Source: Acephala macrosclerotiorum
Lineage: Eukaryota; Ascomycota; Leotiomycetes; Helotiales; Mollisiaceae
Assembly: GCA_014904845.1 (NCBI GenBank)
Contig: MU119213.1
Coordinates: 62,001-126,000 of the forward strand
Direction: 5' to 3'
DNA: 64,000 nt
Shown piece by piece: positions 11,858-21,898 of this stretch (positions are counted from its first letter, which is position 1; each line of letters starts with the position of its first letter). The notes below the pieces were generated by a model. That model saw nothing but the letters and a program-made list of their open reading frames with translations. It searched no databases and was not told the DNA's origin. The position numbers and the translations under genes are program-made.

Positions 11858-14671
11858 ATGCATGAAATCCTCCCCAGAATAGCGCGCACTGCCAACGCCC
11901 AAAGGAGGAGATGTCTGGCAGAAACCGTGAAGGTGACTGATACGCCGAATCACCGCCCCTTGCCTATCATCCGCGATTCAAAACAATTAGAAGAGCGCTC
12001 GAATTTCTTTAATCGAGTCTTCCGTGGCCCACGACTTTTGGGGGGAAAGTTCAACAGGAGAGAATACTACCTTTCTTTCCATCCTAAGACGCAGAACTCT
12101 ATCAATAGTGTTTTCCAACCAAATTGGGCTAGGGAAAATCGCGGATACGGCAAGATGAAGTGCTGGGTACAGTTTATCAGTACGCCAACGGCGGATACTC
12201 CTGGCACGACTCTCCTCCTCCATTTCGATAGCAAGAGATACCTTATTGGCAATGTGGCGGAAGGGACACAAAGAGCGGCTGTGCAGAGGAAGTTGGGGTT
12301 ACTTAAGGTTGGGGATATATTTCTGAGTGGGCCTGTGAATTGGGCGAATGCGGGGGGGTTGATGGGAATGATTCTTACGCTGGCGGATTCAGCGACGAGT
12401 TCTTTGGAGAGTAGGGATGGATATACGAAGTCCAAGAATAAAGCGAACGGTATCCAGGAGACGTCTGCTCAGCCCAGGGCGAAAATGTGGTTGAATATTC
12501 ATGGTGGGGAGAACTTGACACATACGTTGGCGACAGCGAGAAGGTTTATCTTTCGGAAGGGGAGGCCGTTGTATACGAGTGAGTTCAGGGCGAAAACTCC
12601 GTTGCCGGAGGATTGGGAGCCTACATACAAGGACGAGTTAATCAAGGTCTGGGCTATGGTTATTGAGCCTGATGTTCGGAGCCCGAGGAAGAGAAGCCAT
12701 GATGAGTTCATTGGGGGGACATCACGGACCATAAATGGAGAGCAAGAGTCGGAAGATGGTATGGAAGACAGGCAGGACCAAATGCGGAAGGCAGTTGTAT
12801 CCGAGATGTTCGATTCGGATTGGCGTCTGGATGCATTAGTCAAGATGAAGCTGTCAGAAGTCAAGAAGCCGGCAGCAATCTTTCGACGTGGTGAGGGCGG
12901 CAAAATCGAGAAATACACTGGGCCAACCTCAGATGAGGATCCTGCTTTTGAGGATATTGAAGTTCTTGTCCGGAATCCCTGGCCTGGAGCTATGATCGAA
13001 GGCTTGCCAGCTACGAAGCCAGTGGCCAACTCCGTCTGTTACATTATCAAAAATTTCCCACAGCGAGGAAAATTCGACCCCAAAGCAGCCACGAATCTTG
13101 GTATCAAACCCGGTGCCGACTTCAGGAAGTTGACACAAGGGCAAAGTGTTACCACAGAGGCTGGCAATGTTGTAACTCCTGATATGGTGATGGCCAAAGG
13201 CAAAGAAGGTAGCGGCTTTGCGGTTGTGGAGCTTCCAGACGAGTCATACATCGCGCCATTACTTGCTCGAGCAGAATGGTCTGCGGAGAAGGTCATGGAT
13301 GGCATCAAGAATGTTATTTGGATATTGGCACCCGGACTTGTTGACGATCCACGATTGAAAAAGTTCATGGAAGATCGAATTGATCTTACGCACATCGTCT
13401 CTTCAAAAGACTGCTGTGCAAACTCTCTGGCTCTGGAATCGGCCGCTTCAGCTGCTATTAGACTGCATCTTTTCGATTCCGAACGCTTTCCAACTCCAAA
13501 ATTCAGCAATGAAGTTGCTCCTACTAAAGACAACCTCCCACGCCCATACGTGAAAGCAAGATCGGGCCTAACGTTACAGCTTGAACCGAAGACCGAACTC
13601 CAGGAAAATACTATCGTACCCTACCTGGACACCGTGGAGGTCGTCAATGAGTTCAAAAGGGAACATCAAGAGGTTGTTGATCTGGCGAATGCTGCTCGCG
13701 AGAAGATATCCAGCCCAGAATATCAAGCCGAGCTCGAAAAGAACCAAGCAGATATACCAAGCAAAGACGCCGAGGTGATTACACTTGGAACTGGGTCAGC
13801 ATTGCCATCAAAATACCGAAACGTTTCCGCCACCCTATTACGAGTTCCTGGCTACGGAACCTACTTATTCGACGCCGGAGAGAACACTCTAGGTCAATTG
13901 AAAAGAGTCCTTGGAGATATGGTACCCGCTGTCTTGCGTGATCTGAAGGCAATCTGGATCAGTCATCTTCACGCTGACCATCACCTTGGTACCGCTTCTG
14001 TGATCAAGGCATGGGCGGACGAAACCAAAAAGCACGAAGAGACGAAGGACAACAAGCTTATCGTAGCTTCCCAACGAGACATGCTTAAGTGGCTCATGGA
14101 GTATGCACAAGTTGAAGACTTCGGTCATGACAGAATAGTGGGGATTCCTATGGGATACTCAAAATTCGCCACTCACGAATTCTCTCCGGAGGAGACTGAG
14201 AAGTACGGATTAACTTCAATTGAAGCTTGTTGGGTGCAGCACTGCTTCGGCGCCTTAGCTGTCGCATTCAATTTCCCTAACGGGTTCAAAGTCGCTTACT
14301 CCGGGGACTGCAGGCCATCAGAGGACTTTATAGAGATTGGTAAAGGAGCTACCCTCTTGATCCACGAAGCTACTTTCGACGACGAATTACAAGGTGATGC
14401 GTGGGCCAAGAAGCACTCCACAACATCTGAAGCTCTTGAAGTCGGCAGACAGATGAACGCTAGAAGGATTCTGCTTACTCACTTCTCTCAACGATATCAA
14501 AAGATTCCTGTCATGGATTCCCATGGTGGCAAGGATCAGGTTGCTATTGTTGCTTTTGATTACATGCGTTGCAAGATTGAGGACTTTGTCAAGTTGGAAG
14601 CCTTCAAGCCTGCTTTGATGAAGCTTTATGAGTTGAAGGATGATGAGAAACCCGAAAAGCAGCCCTTATGA
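11858..14671 (+). CDS. TRZ1: Long-form tRNase Z (ELAC2 type), tRNA 3'-end endonuclease
   Basis: One uninterrupted frame of 937 aa, close to the size of the eukaryotic long form. The C-terminal half carries the metallo-beta-lactamase core: LGTGSALPSKYRN, then the zinc motif SHLHADHHLG (about residues 701-710), YSGDCRPS, and the late histidine segment LTHFSQRYQK (about 874). The N-terminal half is the degenerate duplicated domain with the exosite region. Family knowledge: the enzyme cuts the 3' trailer from pre-tRNAs in nucleus and mitochondria. The conserved body starts at the internal methionine MKCWVQF (12154); the 98-residue extension before it is rich in Arg and poor in acidic residues near its start (PRIARTANAQRRRC), which would suit mitochondrial targeting, with the internal Met giving a nuclear form (inference). 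No introns are needed. Confidence 0.93.
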   Translation: MHEILPRIARTANAQRRRCLAETVKVTDTPNHRPLPIIRDSKQLEERSNFFNRVFRGPRLLGGKFNRREYYLSFHPKTQNSINSVFQPNWARENRGYGKMKCWVQFISTPTADTPGTTLLLHFDSKRYLIGNVAEGTQRAAVQRKLGLLKVGDIFLSGPVNWANAGGLMGMILTLADSATSSLESRDGYTKSKNKANGIQETSAQPRAKMWLNIHGGENLTHTLATARRFIFRKGRPLYTSEFRAKTPLPEDWEPTYKDELIKVWAMVIEPDVRSPRKRSHDEFIGGTSRTINGEQESEDGMEDRQDQMRKAVVSEMFDSDWRLDALVKMKLSEVKKPAAIFRRGEGGKIEKYTGPTSDEDPAFEDIEVLVRNPWPGAMIEGLPATKPVANSVCYIIKNFPQRGKFDPKAATNLGIKPGADFRKLTQGQSVTTEAGNVVTPDMVMAKGKEGSGFAVVELPDESYIAPLLARAEWSAEKVMDGIKNVIWILAPGLVDDPRLKKFMEDRIDLTHIVSSKDCCANSLALESAASAAIRLHLFDSERFPTPKFSNEVAPTKDNLPRPYVKARSGLTLQLEPKTELQENTIVPYLDTVEVVNEFKREHQEVVDLANAAREKISSPEYQAELEKNQADIPSKDAEVITLGTGSALPSKYRNVSATLLRVPGYGTYLFDAGENTLGQLKRVLGDMVPAVLRDLKAIWISHLHADHHLGTASVIKAWADETKKHEETKDNKLIVASQRDMLKWLMEYAQVEDFGHDRIVGIPMGYSKFATHEFSPEETEKYGLTSIEACWVQHCFGALAVAFNFPNGFKVAYSGDCRPSEDFIEIGKGATLLIHEATFDDELQGDAWAKKHSTTSEALEVGRQMNARRILLTHFSQRYQKIPVMDSHGGKDQVAIVAFDYMRCKIEDFVKLEAFKPALMKLYELKDDEKPEKQPL

Positions 14672-15038
14672 AGCTTTGTGGTTGTTGAGAAGGCGAATAA
14701 GGACTAGGCTCCTCTTCGATCTCTTTCACCTTAGATGTAATGCATATGGGTGGCGTTGGCCAAGATATCACGGGAACATTAGACATGGTAGAGGGTAGGG
14801 CAACTCACTACATTGCATGGATGGAAAAGTTTGGTTGTATAATATTGTGAATACTAGCAAAGTTTCCAAAAGCGGTTTGAGGACACTGAGGCCTGCCTGA
14901 TGTCTAATATTGGTTGAGACTTTTAGAAAGTTCGGAGTTTGAGTTGGGTTGAGACTTTGAGGTGAGTTCAGATTCTAGATCGTCTTGAGACTTCGGGTTC
15001 TCCCGGCATTCTAGTCTAGTCTATCTGAGCCTGCAGAT
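14672..15038 (+). other. Convergent 3' flanks
   Basis: The space between the stop of tRNase Z (plus) and the stop of the next gene (minus). Short near-repeated GAGAC/TTGAGACTTT pieces around 14915-15000 are visible; nothing else. Confidence 0.5.
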
Positions 15039-16589
15039 TTACCATCCATCCTGCCGAGAAGCACGACGTGCGAAGTCGCCTCGCGTTGCCTCTCTCCTTG
15101 GAGATCGCAACGGTACCGGTGGTACTACATATTCCTCTTCCTTATCATTTTCATTCAAGTTCCAAGGATTCCCCTCATCTCTATACTCTTCCTCTCGTCT
15201 ACGCATCAAGTCTGCATAAGCTCTCGCTTGCCCTCCATCAACTCGTCTAACATGTTCAGTAATATTTGATCTTGCATCTCCTGGTCGTCGACCGTACATA
15301 TCTGTACCGCCGTAATGACTCTCTGAATATGCAGATACTCGTGGTTGTTGACGAGGTCTGAGAGGTGGGACTAGAGCTGATGGTCGGAGACTTTCCATGC
15401 TATCCATATACGTTGAGCGATTTTGAGGTCGGTCAGGTCTAGGAGGTAAATTATCCAGTCTTCGTAGATTCTCAGCTGATAGGCGGTCAGGACCAACACT
15501 TGTGACGCTTGCGTAGGAGGTGGATGTTGATGGTGGTGGCCTTGGTCTTGGTGTTGCTGGCCGAGATCCAAGGGCGCTGGGCATCATTGAGTTTCTGAAT
15601 GCTGGATGGATGTCTTGATGCGCTGAAGGTCGCCAAAGGAGTGGTGAGGTTGAGGCTATGCTGCTGGCGTAGTGCTTGATGATATCGCCCTCGGGATCAT
15701 CGGACTCGTCGTCTCCATCCAAAGAGTTGTCTGGCAGCTCGTACACATGATCATCGTCGGCGACTCTGGGCTGGCGAATCTCAGACCTATCTTCAGCAAC
15801 CAATATTTGGTTATCTCTCACAGAGCCGGGAAGAAGAGGGCCATCTTTGAAGAGGCTAGGATCCTGCAGAGGAATTCCATCCTCCTTATCTCGTTTCGCT
15901 TGCCTTCTGGCAAGCTGCATTTGCCTTCGACAAGCTCTCGCCTCCTTCGATAGTGCGTCGCTCTGAGCCGTGATTTGCGGACCGAGCCCAGTCCCTTTCA
16001 TCCATTGCTGTACCAGTCTCAACAATCTCGGCTCCTTTGCATTCTTCTTCTTTCGTCCCAGCATCGATGCTCTCAAATCACACAGAGTGACATGATTCCC
16101 ACCAACAGCAGCCAAGATACAAGCTTCGCAATCACTGATAATGCGAGTAAACCGCACCTCTTGAGGCTTGACTTGGTAAGTCGTTCTGTACAAACTGGCA
16201 TCCATCCAGAGACTGTTGACTATTTGGAGTCTTTTGACATGTTTTTCGATTTCGGTATCGATGAAGGGATTCTCAGCAAGCCGGACCAGACGAGTAGTGC
16301 ATTCCGCTGTGACTTGGAGGAAGATTCTTCGAATGAGGTAGGGGTTGAGTCCTTTGTGGGATTTGCAGAGTGTTGCTCTGTCCGGGCCAACATTCATAGA
16401 CATTCCGAAACGGAGGAGTGCTGAGTTTGGGCTGCGGAGCCGGGAGGGTAGGTGGGGGATTTGGGGGGCTTGCTCATTTAGCCACGCCTGCGTTGGGAGA
16501 CGTCCAGGTGTAAGCCATAAGAGTTGTGTTAACTTCTCAACATCTTTGGTTGAGAGGTTCTCGATCAGGTGGATAGATGGTGGTGCCAT
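15039..16589 (-). CDS. Hypothetical fungal protein, 516 aa
   Basis: A single open frame with no recognised domain. Residues 1-200 look folded: hydrophobic and helical, with CKSHKGLNPYLIRRIFLQV and CEACILAAVGGNHVTLCDL, containing several cysteines. From about 210 the protein becomes disordered: a basic stretch (RRQMQLARRQAKRDKEDG), an acidic Asp/Glu stretch (SLDGDDESDDPEGD), then Pro/Ser/Arg-rich sequence (RPATPRPRPPPSTSTS) to the end. The folded N-terminus plus long charged tail suggests a scaffolding or regulatory protein, but no function is assigned. The Met start at 16589 is the first in the frame. Confidence 0.75.
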   Translation of the reverse strand: MAPPSIHLIENLSTKDVEKLTQLLWLTPGRLPTQAWLNEQAPQIPHLPSRLRSPNSALLRFGMSMNVGPDRATLCKSHKGLNPYLIRRIFLQVTAECTTRLVRLAENPFIDTEIEKHVKRLQIVNSLWMDASLYRTTYQVKPQEVRFTRIISDCEACILAAVGGNHVTLCDLRASMLGRKKKNAKEPRLLRLVQQWMKGTGLGPQITAQSDALSKEARACRRQMQLARRQAKRDKEDGIPLQDPSLFKDGPLLPGSVRDNQILVAEDRSEIRQPRVADDDHVYELPDNSLDGDDESDDPEGDIIKHYASSIASTSPLLWRPSAHQDIHPAFRNSMMPSALGSRPATPRPRPPPSTSTSYASVTSVGPDRLSAENLRRLDNLPPRPDRPQNRSTYMDSMESLRPSALVPPLRPRQQPRVSAYSESHYGGTDMYGRRPGDARSNITEHVRRVDGGQARAYADLMRRREEEYRDEGNPWNLNENDKEEEYVVPPVPLRSPRREATRGDFARRASRQDGW

Positions 16590-17374
16590 ATTGGTGGAGT
16601 TCTATCTTGAGTTCTTCTATGGATAGAGTATGGTGAAAGTGTGAGTGGGTTATCTTTTGAAGGAAAGGATCCATTTCCTGACAGAAGTATATGTATTTGT
16701 ACTGCTGTAAGAACAGTAGTGTTTTGAAGAGGCTCTTTGAACATCCAGGCTGACAGACTGTTTCTAGGAAGCACTTCCTATTCGTGAAAGTTCTATGATG
16801 CGCATGTCTGCTGGAACCAATTCCGATAGGTGGCTGTTGCATTCTTTCTTTATTTCTTTGTTACAGATGAAACGCATGCTTCTCTTCACAACCCCATTGT
16901 CAAGCCATGGCCTTGGACATCTGCGGACCAGGCTTTGTTCTATTGTTTAAGTGCATCAGAAAAGATCTTATCTCGGTATAGGCATACTGAAAATTGGATC
17001 GAGTTTGTGCGTTGCTAGATTCTTGCTGCGTTTTGACTACCAGTGACGGAACCTGGTTATAACGGAACAACCCAAAATGCTTCTAATCGGGAATGTGAAC
17101 CACATGGATGCCGCTCTGTTGCAGGAACGTTTGTTTTCAGAAAAATGAATATAAAAACAGAGTCGCCAAAGGCAGCACGTGCAGCAAGACTAGATGAGAG
17201 ATCCGACCTAGCTGGCAGACAGATTCAAGTCTCGTTATTCCAGTTCAGGACAGTATCTCATTTGAAATGTAGAAAAGAACAGCATTCTCTTGCAAGTATA
17301 AAGCCTTGAATCCTCTGGCCGCAACTTTTCGTCCGATCTTCAATTTACTCCTGCCATAGCATAACGTCGAAATC
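16590..17374 (+). other. Divergent intergenic region
   Basis: Shared upstream space of the 516-aa gene (minus) and the RING gene (plus). Only short open frames. A CACGTG hexamer occurs near 17177. Nothing else supportable. Confidence 0.5.
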
Positions 17375-18019
17375 ATGCCCTGCATCATCAGCGTAAGCTT
17401 TTACCACCAGTGCGGTCACACGAGTACGGAAATAACCCACAGCTCTGGCTGTCCAACATTCACACCATACACCACACCAATCTTAGGTTGTCTTCTCAAC
17501 GCGGTCTTGCCTCGCACCTGCATAACCTTCGAGACTAATCACGTCTACCTCAACACCCAATGCGCAGCTTGCACTTCTTCAGGTATGTCTACTTCGGTTC
17601 CTGGCTCTCATAGCCAGGTCTTCTCGATCCCAGAACTCATTCGACATAGAAAGGAATACAAGAAACGTGTCAATCAACAACAAGACTTCGAGAGACGCCA
17701 CAGAGAAGCCGTTGCATATGGCGACCAAGCCGAAACACAATGGCTCCTGGACAGGGAATCAGAACGACTTCTCCAAGAACAATCTGGCATTCTTCTTAAG
17801 GACCAGACACTCGTCTACCATCCAAGAAAGAACAAAGGCGACAAATTCCTGCAGAAATCGACCCTGGAAGCAGGAGCGTTCTGTGGTATGTGCCAAGATC
17901 CTGACCCAAACGCGGAAGGGAACCATGTGAGGAGACTTCCTTGTCGTCACCGATTTCATTTTCGGTGCATCAAGATTTGGCTGGATGATGAGACACACTC
18001 AGAGTGCCCTGCCTGCTAG
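17375..18019 (+). CDS. RING-H2 finger protein, first of two tandem paralogues
   Basis: An intronless frame of 214 aa. The N-terminus MPCIISVSFYHQCGH begins a Cys/His-rich segment (CGH, then C29, C41, C50, C64, C67) shared with the downstream neighbour. The middle is a charged helical stretch (RHRKEYKKRVNQQQDFERRH). The last 45 residues form a RING-H2 pattern: CGMC, then C-x-H-x2-H-x2-C in CRHRFHFRC, then CPAC, which is also the last coding segment before the stop. Family knowledge: RING-H2 domains recruit E2 enzymes, so this is probably a ubiquitin ligase. The stop immediately after the last zinc ligand is unusual but all eight ligands are present. The target is unknown. Confidence 0.75.
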   Translation: MPCIISVSFYHQCGHTSTEITHSSGCPTFTPYTTPILGCLLNAVLPRTCITFETNHVYLNTQCAACTSSGMSTSVPGSHSQVFSIPELIRHRKEYKKRVNQQQDFERRHREAVAYGDQAETQWLLDRESERLLQEQSGILLKDQTLVYHPRKNKGDKFLQKSTLEAGAFCGMCQDPDPNAEGNHVRRLPCRHRFHFRCIKIWLDDETHSECPAC

Positions 18020-18638
18020 CATAGGTATAAGCTTGCCCGAATGCCCTAAGCGCCTTGCAATGACTTAGCAAAAGGCTGGTAAGTCTATACCAAGAGAGAT
18101 TGTGGGTGGGTGCAGCCGGGTACTGACACATTAATGAAAATTTTGACTTCCAAAACTCCGGCAACCCGTCCATCGTGAGATCTATTTGTGTCCGTGTAAA
18201 ATCGTCCCTTCATTTCCTTCCTCCCATGCTGGCCGCTAAACCCCAATATGCAGGGGCATTCCAGGTGAGATCAAACAAGGCAAGCGCGTTCGACGCATCG
18301 CAATTTAATGTTGAAGCTTTCGTTCAGTTCACGAGGAAAGAGAAGACCAGGGCAGCATACGCTTACTCGAGTATTTTGAGAAGGAGCACTGTCGTTAGCG
18401 CGACTAACAGCCCCCACCCCATTCTCTCCCTTCTTCTTCTTCTTCTTCTTCTCTCTCCTCAATCCGAGGTCTCAATTCCTCGCACAATTGACTACAAAGC
18501 AACTTTGTCCAAGAGAAAGAGCAATGCCATTGTTCAAAACCAGAACAATGTTCATTTCACAGACACAAAGCTCAGTGTTCTCCCGACCCACAATACCATT
18601 AAAACGCCCTTCAACCTACGAAAAAGAACAGCATAAAC
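18020..18638 (+). other. Spacer between the tandem paralogues
   Basis: Promoter and leader of the downstream copy. A 153-codon open frame crosses it but is made largely of the CTT microsatellite and shows no domain, so it is not called. Confidence 0.5.
18420..18458. repeat. CTT/CT microsatellite
   Basis: About eight CTT units flanked by CTCTC pyrimidines. It lies about 180 bp upstream of the second paralogue, where fungal promoters often carry CT-rich tracts. Confidence 0.7.
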
Positions 18639-19196
18639 ATGCCGTGCACAATCAACACTTTCTTCTGGCACACTTGTGGCCACACCAACAGCTACACATA
18701 TCACCAAAAGATGGAAACATGCTCTGATCCCCTTCCATGCCCAACTCTAACTCCCTGGACAACCCCATTTCTAGCCTCTCTCCTCAACGCCATTTCTCCT
18801 GTCAAGTGCAGAAGTACTAAAGTTGTGTACGCTTACATCTACCGTAAGTGCTGTGCTTGTGAGTCTACCAATACATCTCCCAAATACTCCCTCGATGACC
18901 TGGTTCATCGCAGGACGAAGTATCGGGCACTGTGGGATGCGCAGCAGTACAGTGAGGAGACTCGCAGACAAGCTCGTCCTTTCGGGGATTCGCAGAACCA
19001 AGAAGTTCTGGAGAAATACAAGGTAAAGATGGCGGGAGAACTGGAAGCGGATATCCTGATACGTAAGAAGCTCAATTCTCGAGTTGAGAATTGGCTCCAA
19101 GACTCCGAAGTTTCGGAGCTGGAGAAGGATAAAGTGGTTGACGGTGAAATCGATGAGTTTGAGGAACTATTTGGATTGTTAAGTGGTTCAACATAG
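18639..19196 (+). CDS. RING-less paralogue of the upstream RING-H2 gene
   Basis: An intronless frame of 185 aa. Its start MPCTINTFFWHTCGH aligns with MPCIISVSFYHQCGH of the gene 0.6 kb upstream, and the similarity continues through LTPWTTPFLASLLNA (FTPYTTPILGCLLNA in the neighbour) and a CxxC (KCCAC against TQCAAC) to the charged helix (VHRRTKYRALWDAQQYSEE against IRHRKEYKKRVNQQQDFER). It then ends in an acidic tail without any Cys/His cluster, so the RING is absent. The pair must be a tandem duplication. The shared N-terminal Cys/His segment may be a small zinc-binding module of unknown function. Loss of the RING could give a competitor of the full-length copy (inference). Confidence 0.65.
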   Translation: MPCTINTFFWHTCGHTNSYTYHQKMETCSDPLPCPTLTPWTTPFLASLLNAISPVKCRSTKVVYAYIYRKCCACESTNTSPKYSLDDLVHRRTKYRALWDAQQYSEETRRQARPFGDSQNQEVLEKYKVKMAGELEADILIRKKLNSRVENWLQDSEVSELEKDKVVDGEIDEFEELFGLLSGST

Positions 19197-19526
19197 GATC
19201 TAATGACTGTAAACATGTAGTATGAGAGCTTTGAGGCTCACAGCTGGTACTGTAACACAATAATATAAATGAAGATCCTTTAAAAACACAAGATTTTCCC
19301 CAAATGTGCAATCTGATCTGAAACTTTTTGCCTCGAAGAATGTACAATGATGAGTTTAAGCAAAATTGGACAGTAGCACCGATTTGGTGCTCCAGACTGC
19401 CCAGGGCAGACTTCCCTGTGATGCAGACCTCTCTTGAGCTACCAAGAGCAAGAAACTTCACAATAGGAGTTTGGAAAGAAACGGACTGAAGAGCTACTAA
19501 AATTAAAAACTTATTCAATTGCCACC
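19197..19526 (+). other. Convergent 3' flanks
   Basis: Between the RING-less paralogue (plus) and the DUF3433 gene (minus). No gene or repeat seen. Confidence 0.5.
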
Positions 19527-21340
19527 CTAACGCTTCGTCTCGATCTGAAGCCCTTCCACCATTACCCTCTCCGTAGATTCATCATAGTCAACACCAAACG
19601 TGACACCGCCATCCAAGTCCGCGAGCTTGTACCTCTTCCCCCAGCTCACAATCCGCCGGTTTCTCGTCCTGGTATCTAGTGATGAAAGGTTTTTGAAATC
19701 TTCAAGCATGCAAGAGTTGCATAAATACAGCATGGTTGATAGGATGCTCCCAAGTGGGTATGGAAGATGAAGGTCGTCCGTTCGACGAAAGATCGCAAGC
19801 CCAAGTGCCACCAACATCAAGGCAATAATTGAGACGCTTAGGTATGTTGAGACTAGATAACCGTTATAGGACTGTGCGCTGCTGAATGGTACGCCTGCCA
19901 GGGCAACTGTCAGGACTTCGGAAAGAAGCGCGACCAAGGCCAAGAATGCCAGAAAGAAGTGACATCTTAAAAGATTGCATGAGAGTGCTGTGAGAGGATG
20001 CGATCGAGACGCAACGAGGATCGTGTGTTCGGGTCTTGCTTTGCCAAGTGAGAGCCTTCTGTATGGCTCGCGGGTGCGTATTTCTGACAAATTCGTCAGC
20101 AAGTGATGATGGAAGAGGTGGGTGAAAACTCACCCTTTTCAAGCGAGACCCAATAGAATTTGATTAGCACACCCAAAGTTGTCATCAAGAATCGAACACC
20201 CATAGACTGGCTGTCCATGAATCTCTCAAAGCCTGAGCTAGTCCCAACAATCTTGTTGTAGAGGATGAGGACTAGCAGACTTATCAAGAGTAATGCCATC
20301 AGAAGCATAGAAGCCCGACTCATCACTAGGGGACTGGAAGGGTTTTGAGTTATTGGGAGGGTCTTGTCTTTGGTGTGATTTTCATGGTTTGCAGGGAGGC
20401 TGGAGTAAACGATATTGGACGACTGGCTTGGGCGTGGCCTCAGCTGAATACTAGATTGAGGAGGCGAGCTTTGATGTTGTTCCTGAGGTAGTTCGGCAAT
20501 AGCGAAAAAGTTCTCCTGAAGAAGCATCTCTCTGTCGGACTTCAAAGCGGTTCTCGAAAGTCGATGAATCTTGTCGAGGAATAAAGGATCATGCAACAGT
20601 GTAGCCATGCCTGCTATACTTGAAGCTTCCCCCCGAATACCAGTAGGTCGTTTAGCGTAGTACATAGCCAGACATGCAATAGCACAAAACGATATACCTA
20701 GCACCGCGGCCTCAAACTTTGCGAGGGGGCCTCGAAGTTCCAGCTGAGGATTACACTCCTTTCCTGAATTGGCTCCAGTACAAGTCCCAGTTGTGGTGAT
20801 GTGAAGGACCTCTGAGGCGAAAGGAACACTGATTGCTAGCAGCAAAGAGATGAAGGCTCCCAAAAAGACAGTTGAATGCCCACTTGCGATCGAACGATAG
20901 AGAACCACAGGCAGGCTGTCTGATCCGTAATGTAGCAGGAGCGAGCTCTCTGCCGACGCACCCTTACGTCTAGCAAGTTGGAAGAACGATTCCATTTCTC
21001 TGAGTCTCAAATATATGATGTCCCAAAGGGCACTGTATATAACAGCAAGCAAGGTCGGAAGATACGCCCCAACGAAGTATTGCGAGTCTGACCATGCACC
21101 GAAGAAGGTGAAGAACTCGATCCTGGGGGCAGTTGGCCCACATCCTGGTGGAAACTCAACTGTTGAATTCGTAATTACGGGTGCCGTACAAGAATCTGAA
21201 GCGTGATTCCTGACGTTGCTAGAATTCTGTGTTGCTGCCACAAGAAGAGCCAGCAGAACGAGAGTGATGATGCCGAAAATGACGAGGCTGGCGGTTCGGA
21301 TCGCAGTTGGCTTGAAATTCCTTGGAGACTGGCGAGGCAT
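19527..21340 (-). CDS. DUF3433-family multi-pass membrane protein
   Basis: Two exons, 21340-20134 and 20083-19527, with a 50-nt intron (donor GTGAGT), giving 587 aa. Hydrophobic segments include ASLVIFGIITLVLLALLVAA (about 18-37), LPTLLAVIYSALWDIIYL, VFLGAFISLLLAISVPFA, AVLGISFCAIACLAMYY, MLLMALLLISLLVLILY and others in the second exon (HFFLAFLALVALLSEVL, STYLSVSIIALMLVALGLAI). The order RLREMESFFQLA, then LHYGSDS, then PFASEVL is the recurrent DUF3433 pattern, seen twice (MESFFQLA in exon 1; a second weaker unit with LLSEVLTVALAGVPF in exon 2). Function is unknown in the family. Many fungal members exceed 1,000 aa, so this is a short one. The start is the first Met before a transmembrane segment. 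Confidence 0.85.
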
Positions 21341-21898
21341 GGTGTACTTGTTGGTGTCGCGATCAATCCAGAAACATCTGAAACAGAAGTGTCTCTCGAA
21401 GAAAGAACTTGGTTCCCATCACAAAGGTAGGAGATTTTCGTTGTGGTTTGGAAGCAGCCCACCGCGACTAGGCTGTGCATCACAAGCCACAAATCAAGGC
21501 AGTTTGGGGGCCTTTTGGGGGCTGAGATACGTGACCGCAACTTGATTGGCCATCCTCATGCGACCCTCAACTAAACTCGAAAGAGACGGCAGGATAGTCG
21601 AACTCCCTTCGTATAGGGCTGAAGATCGACTTCTTACTTCAAAGTTGCCGCTAAGGTTGTTAGCCAATTGCCGCGACTGAGCTTCAGGCGAGACAGAATG
21701 CCTGATCAAACGATTAACCCCTGCTTTTTTGCATTTTCCTGGATCCTCACCCCTCTCTGAACCTCAAATCCTACTCCTAGCAGATAGTGCATTTAGGAGT
21801 CGATGTGCCTACTTCAAAACCCTTCGAAAAGGTGTCCGTACCTGCAGACGTATCAACATGCTACTCGTGCTTGAAAGCATAACAAGGAGGTTAGCCAC
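21341..21898 (+). other. Spacer beside the kinase pseudogene
   Basis: Upstream region of the DUF3433 gene and downstream flank of the pseudogene. Overlapping short open frames only. Confidence 0.5.

Noticed and set aside
18175..18636. 153-codon plus-strand frame before the RING-less paralogue
   Set aside because: It is largely driven by the CTT microsatellite and promoter-like sequence, and shows no family resemblance.
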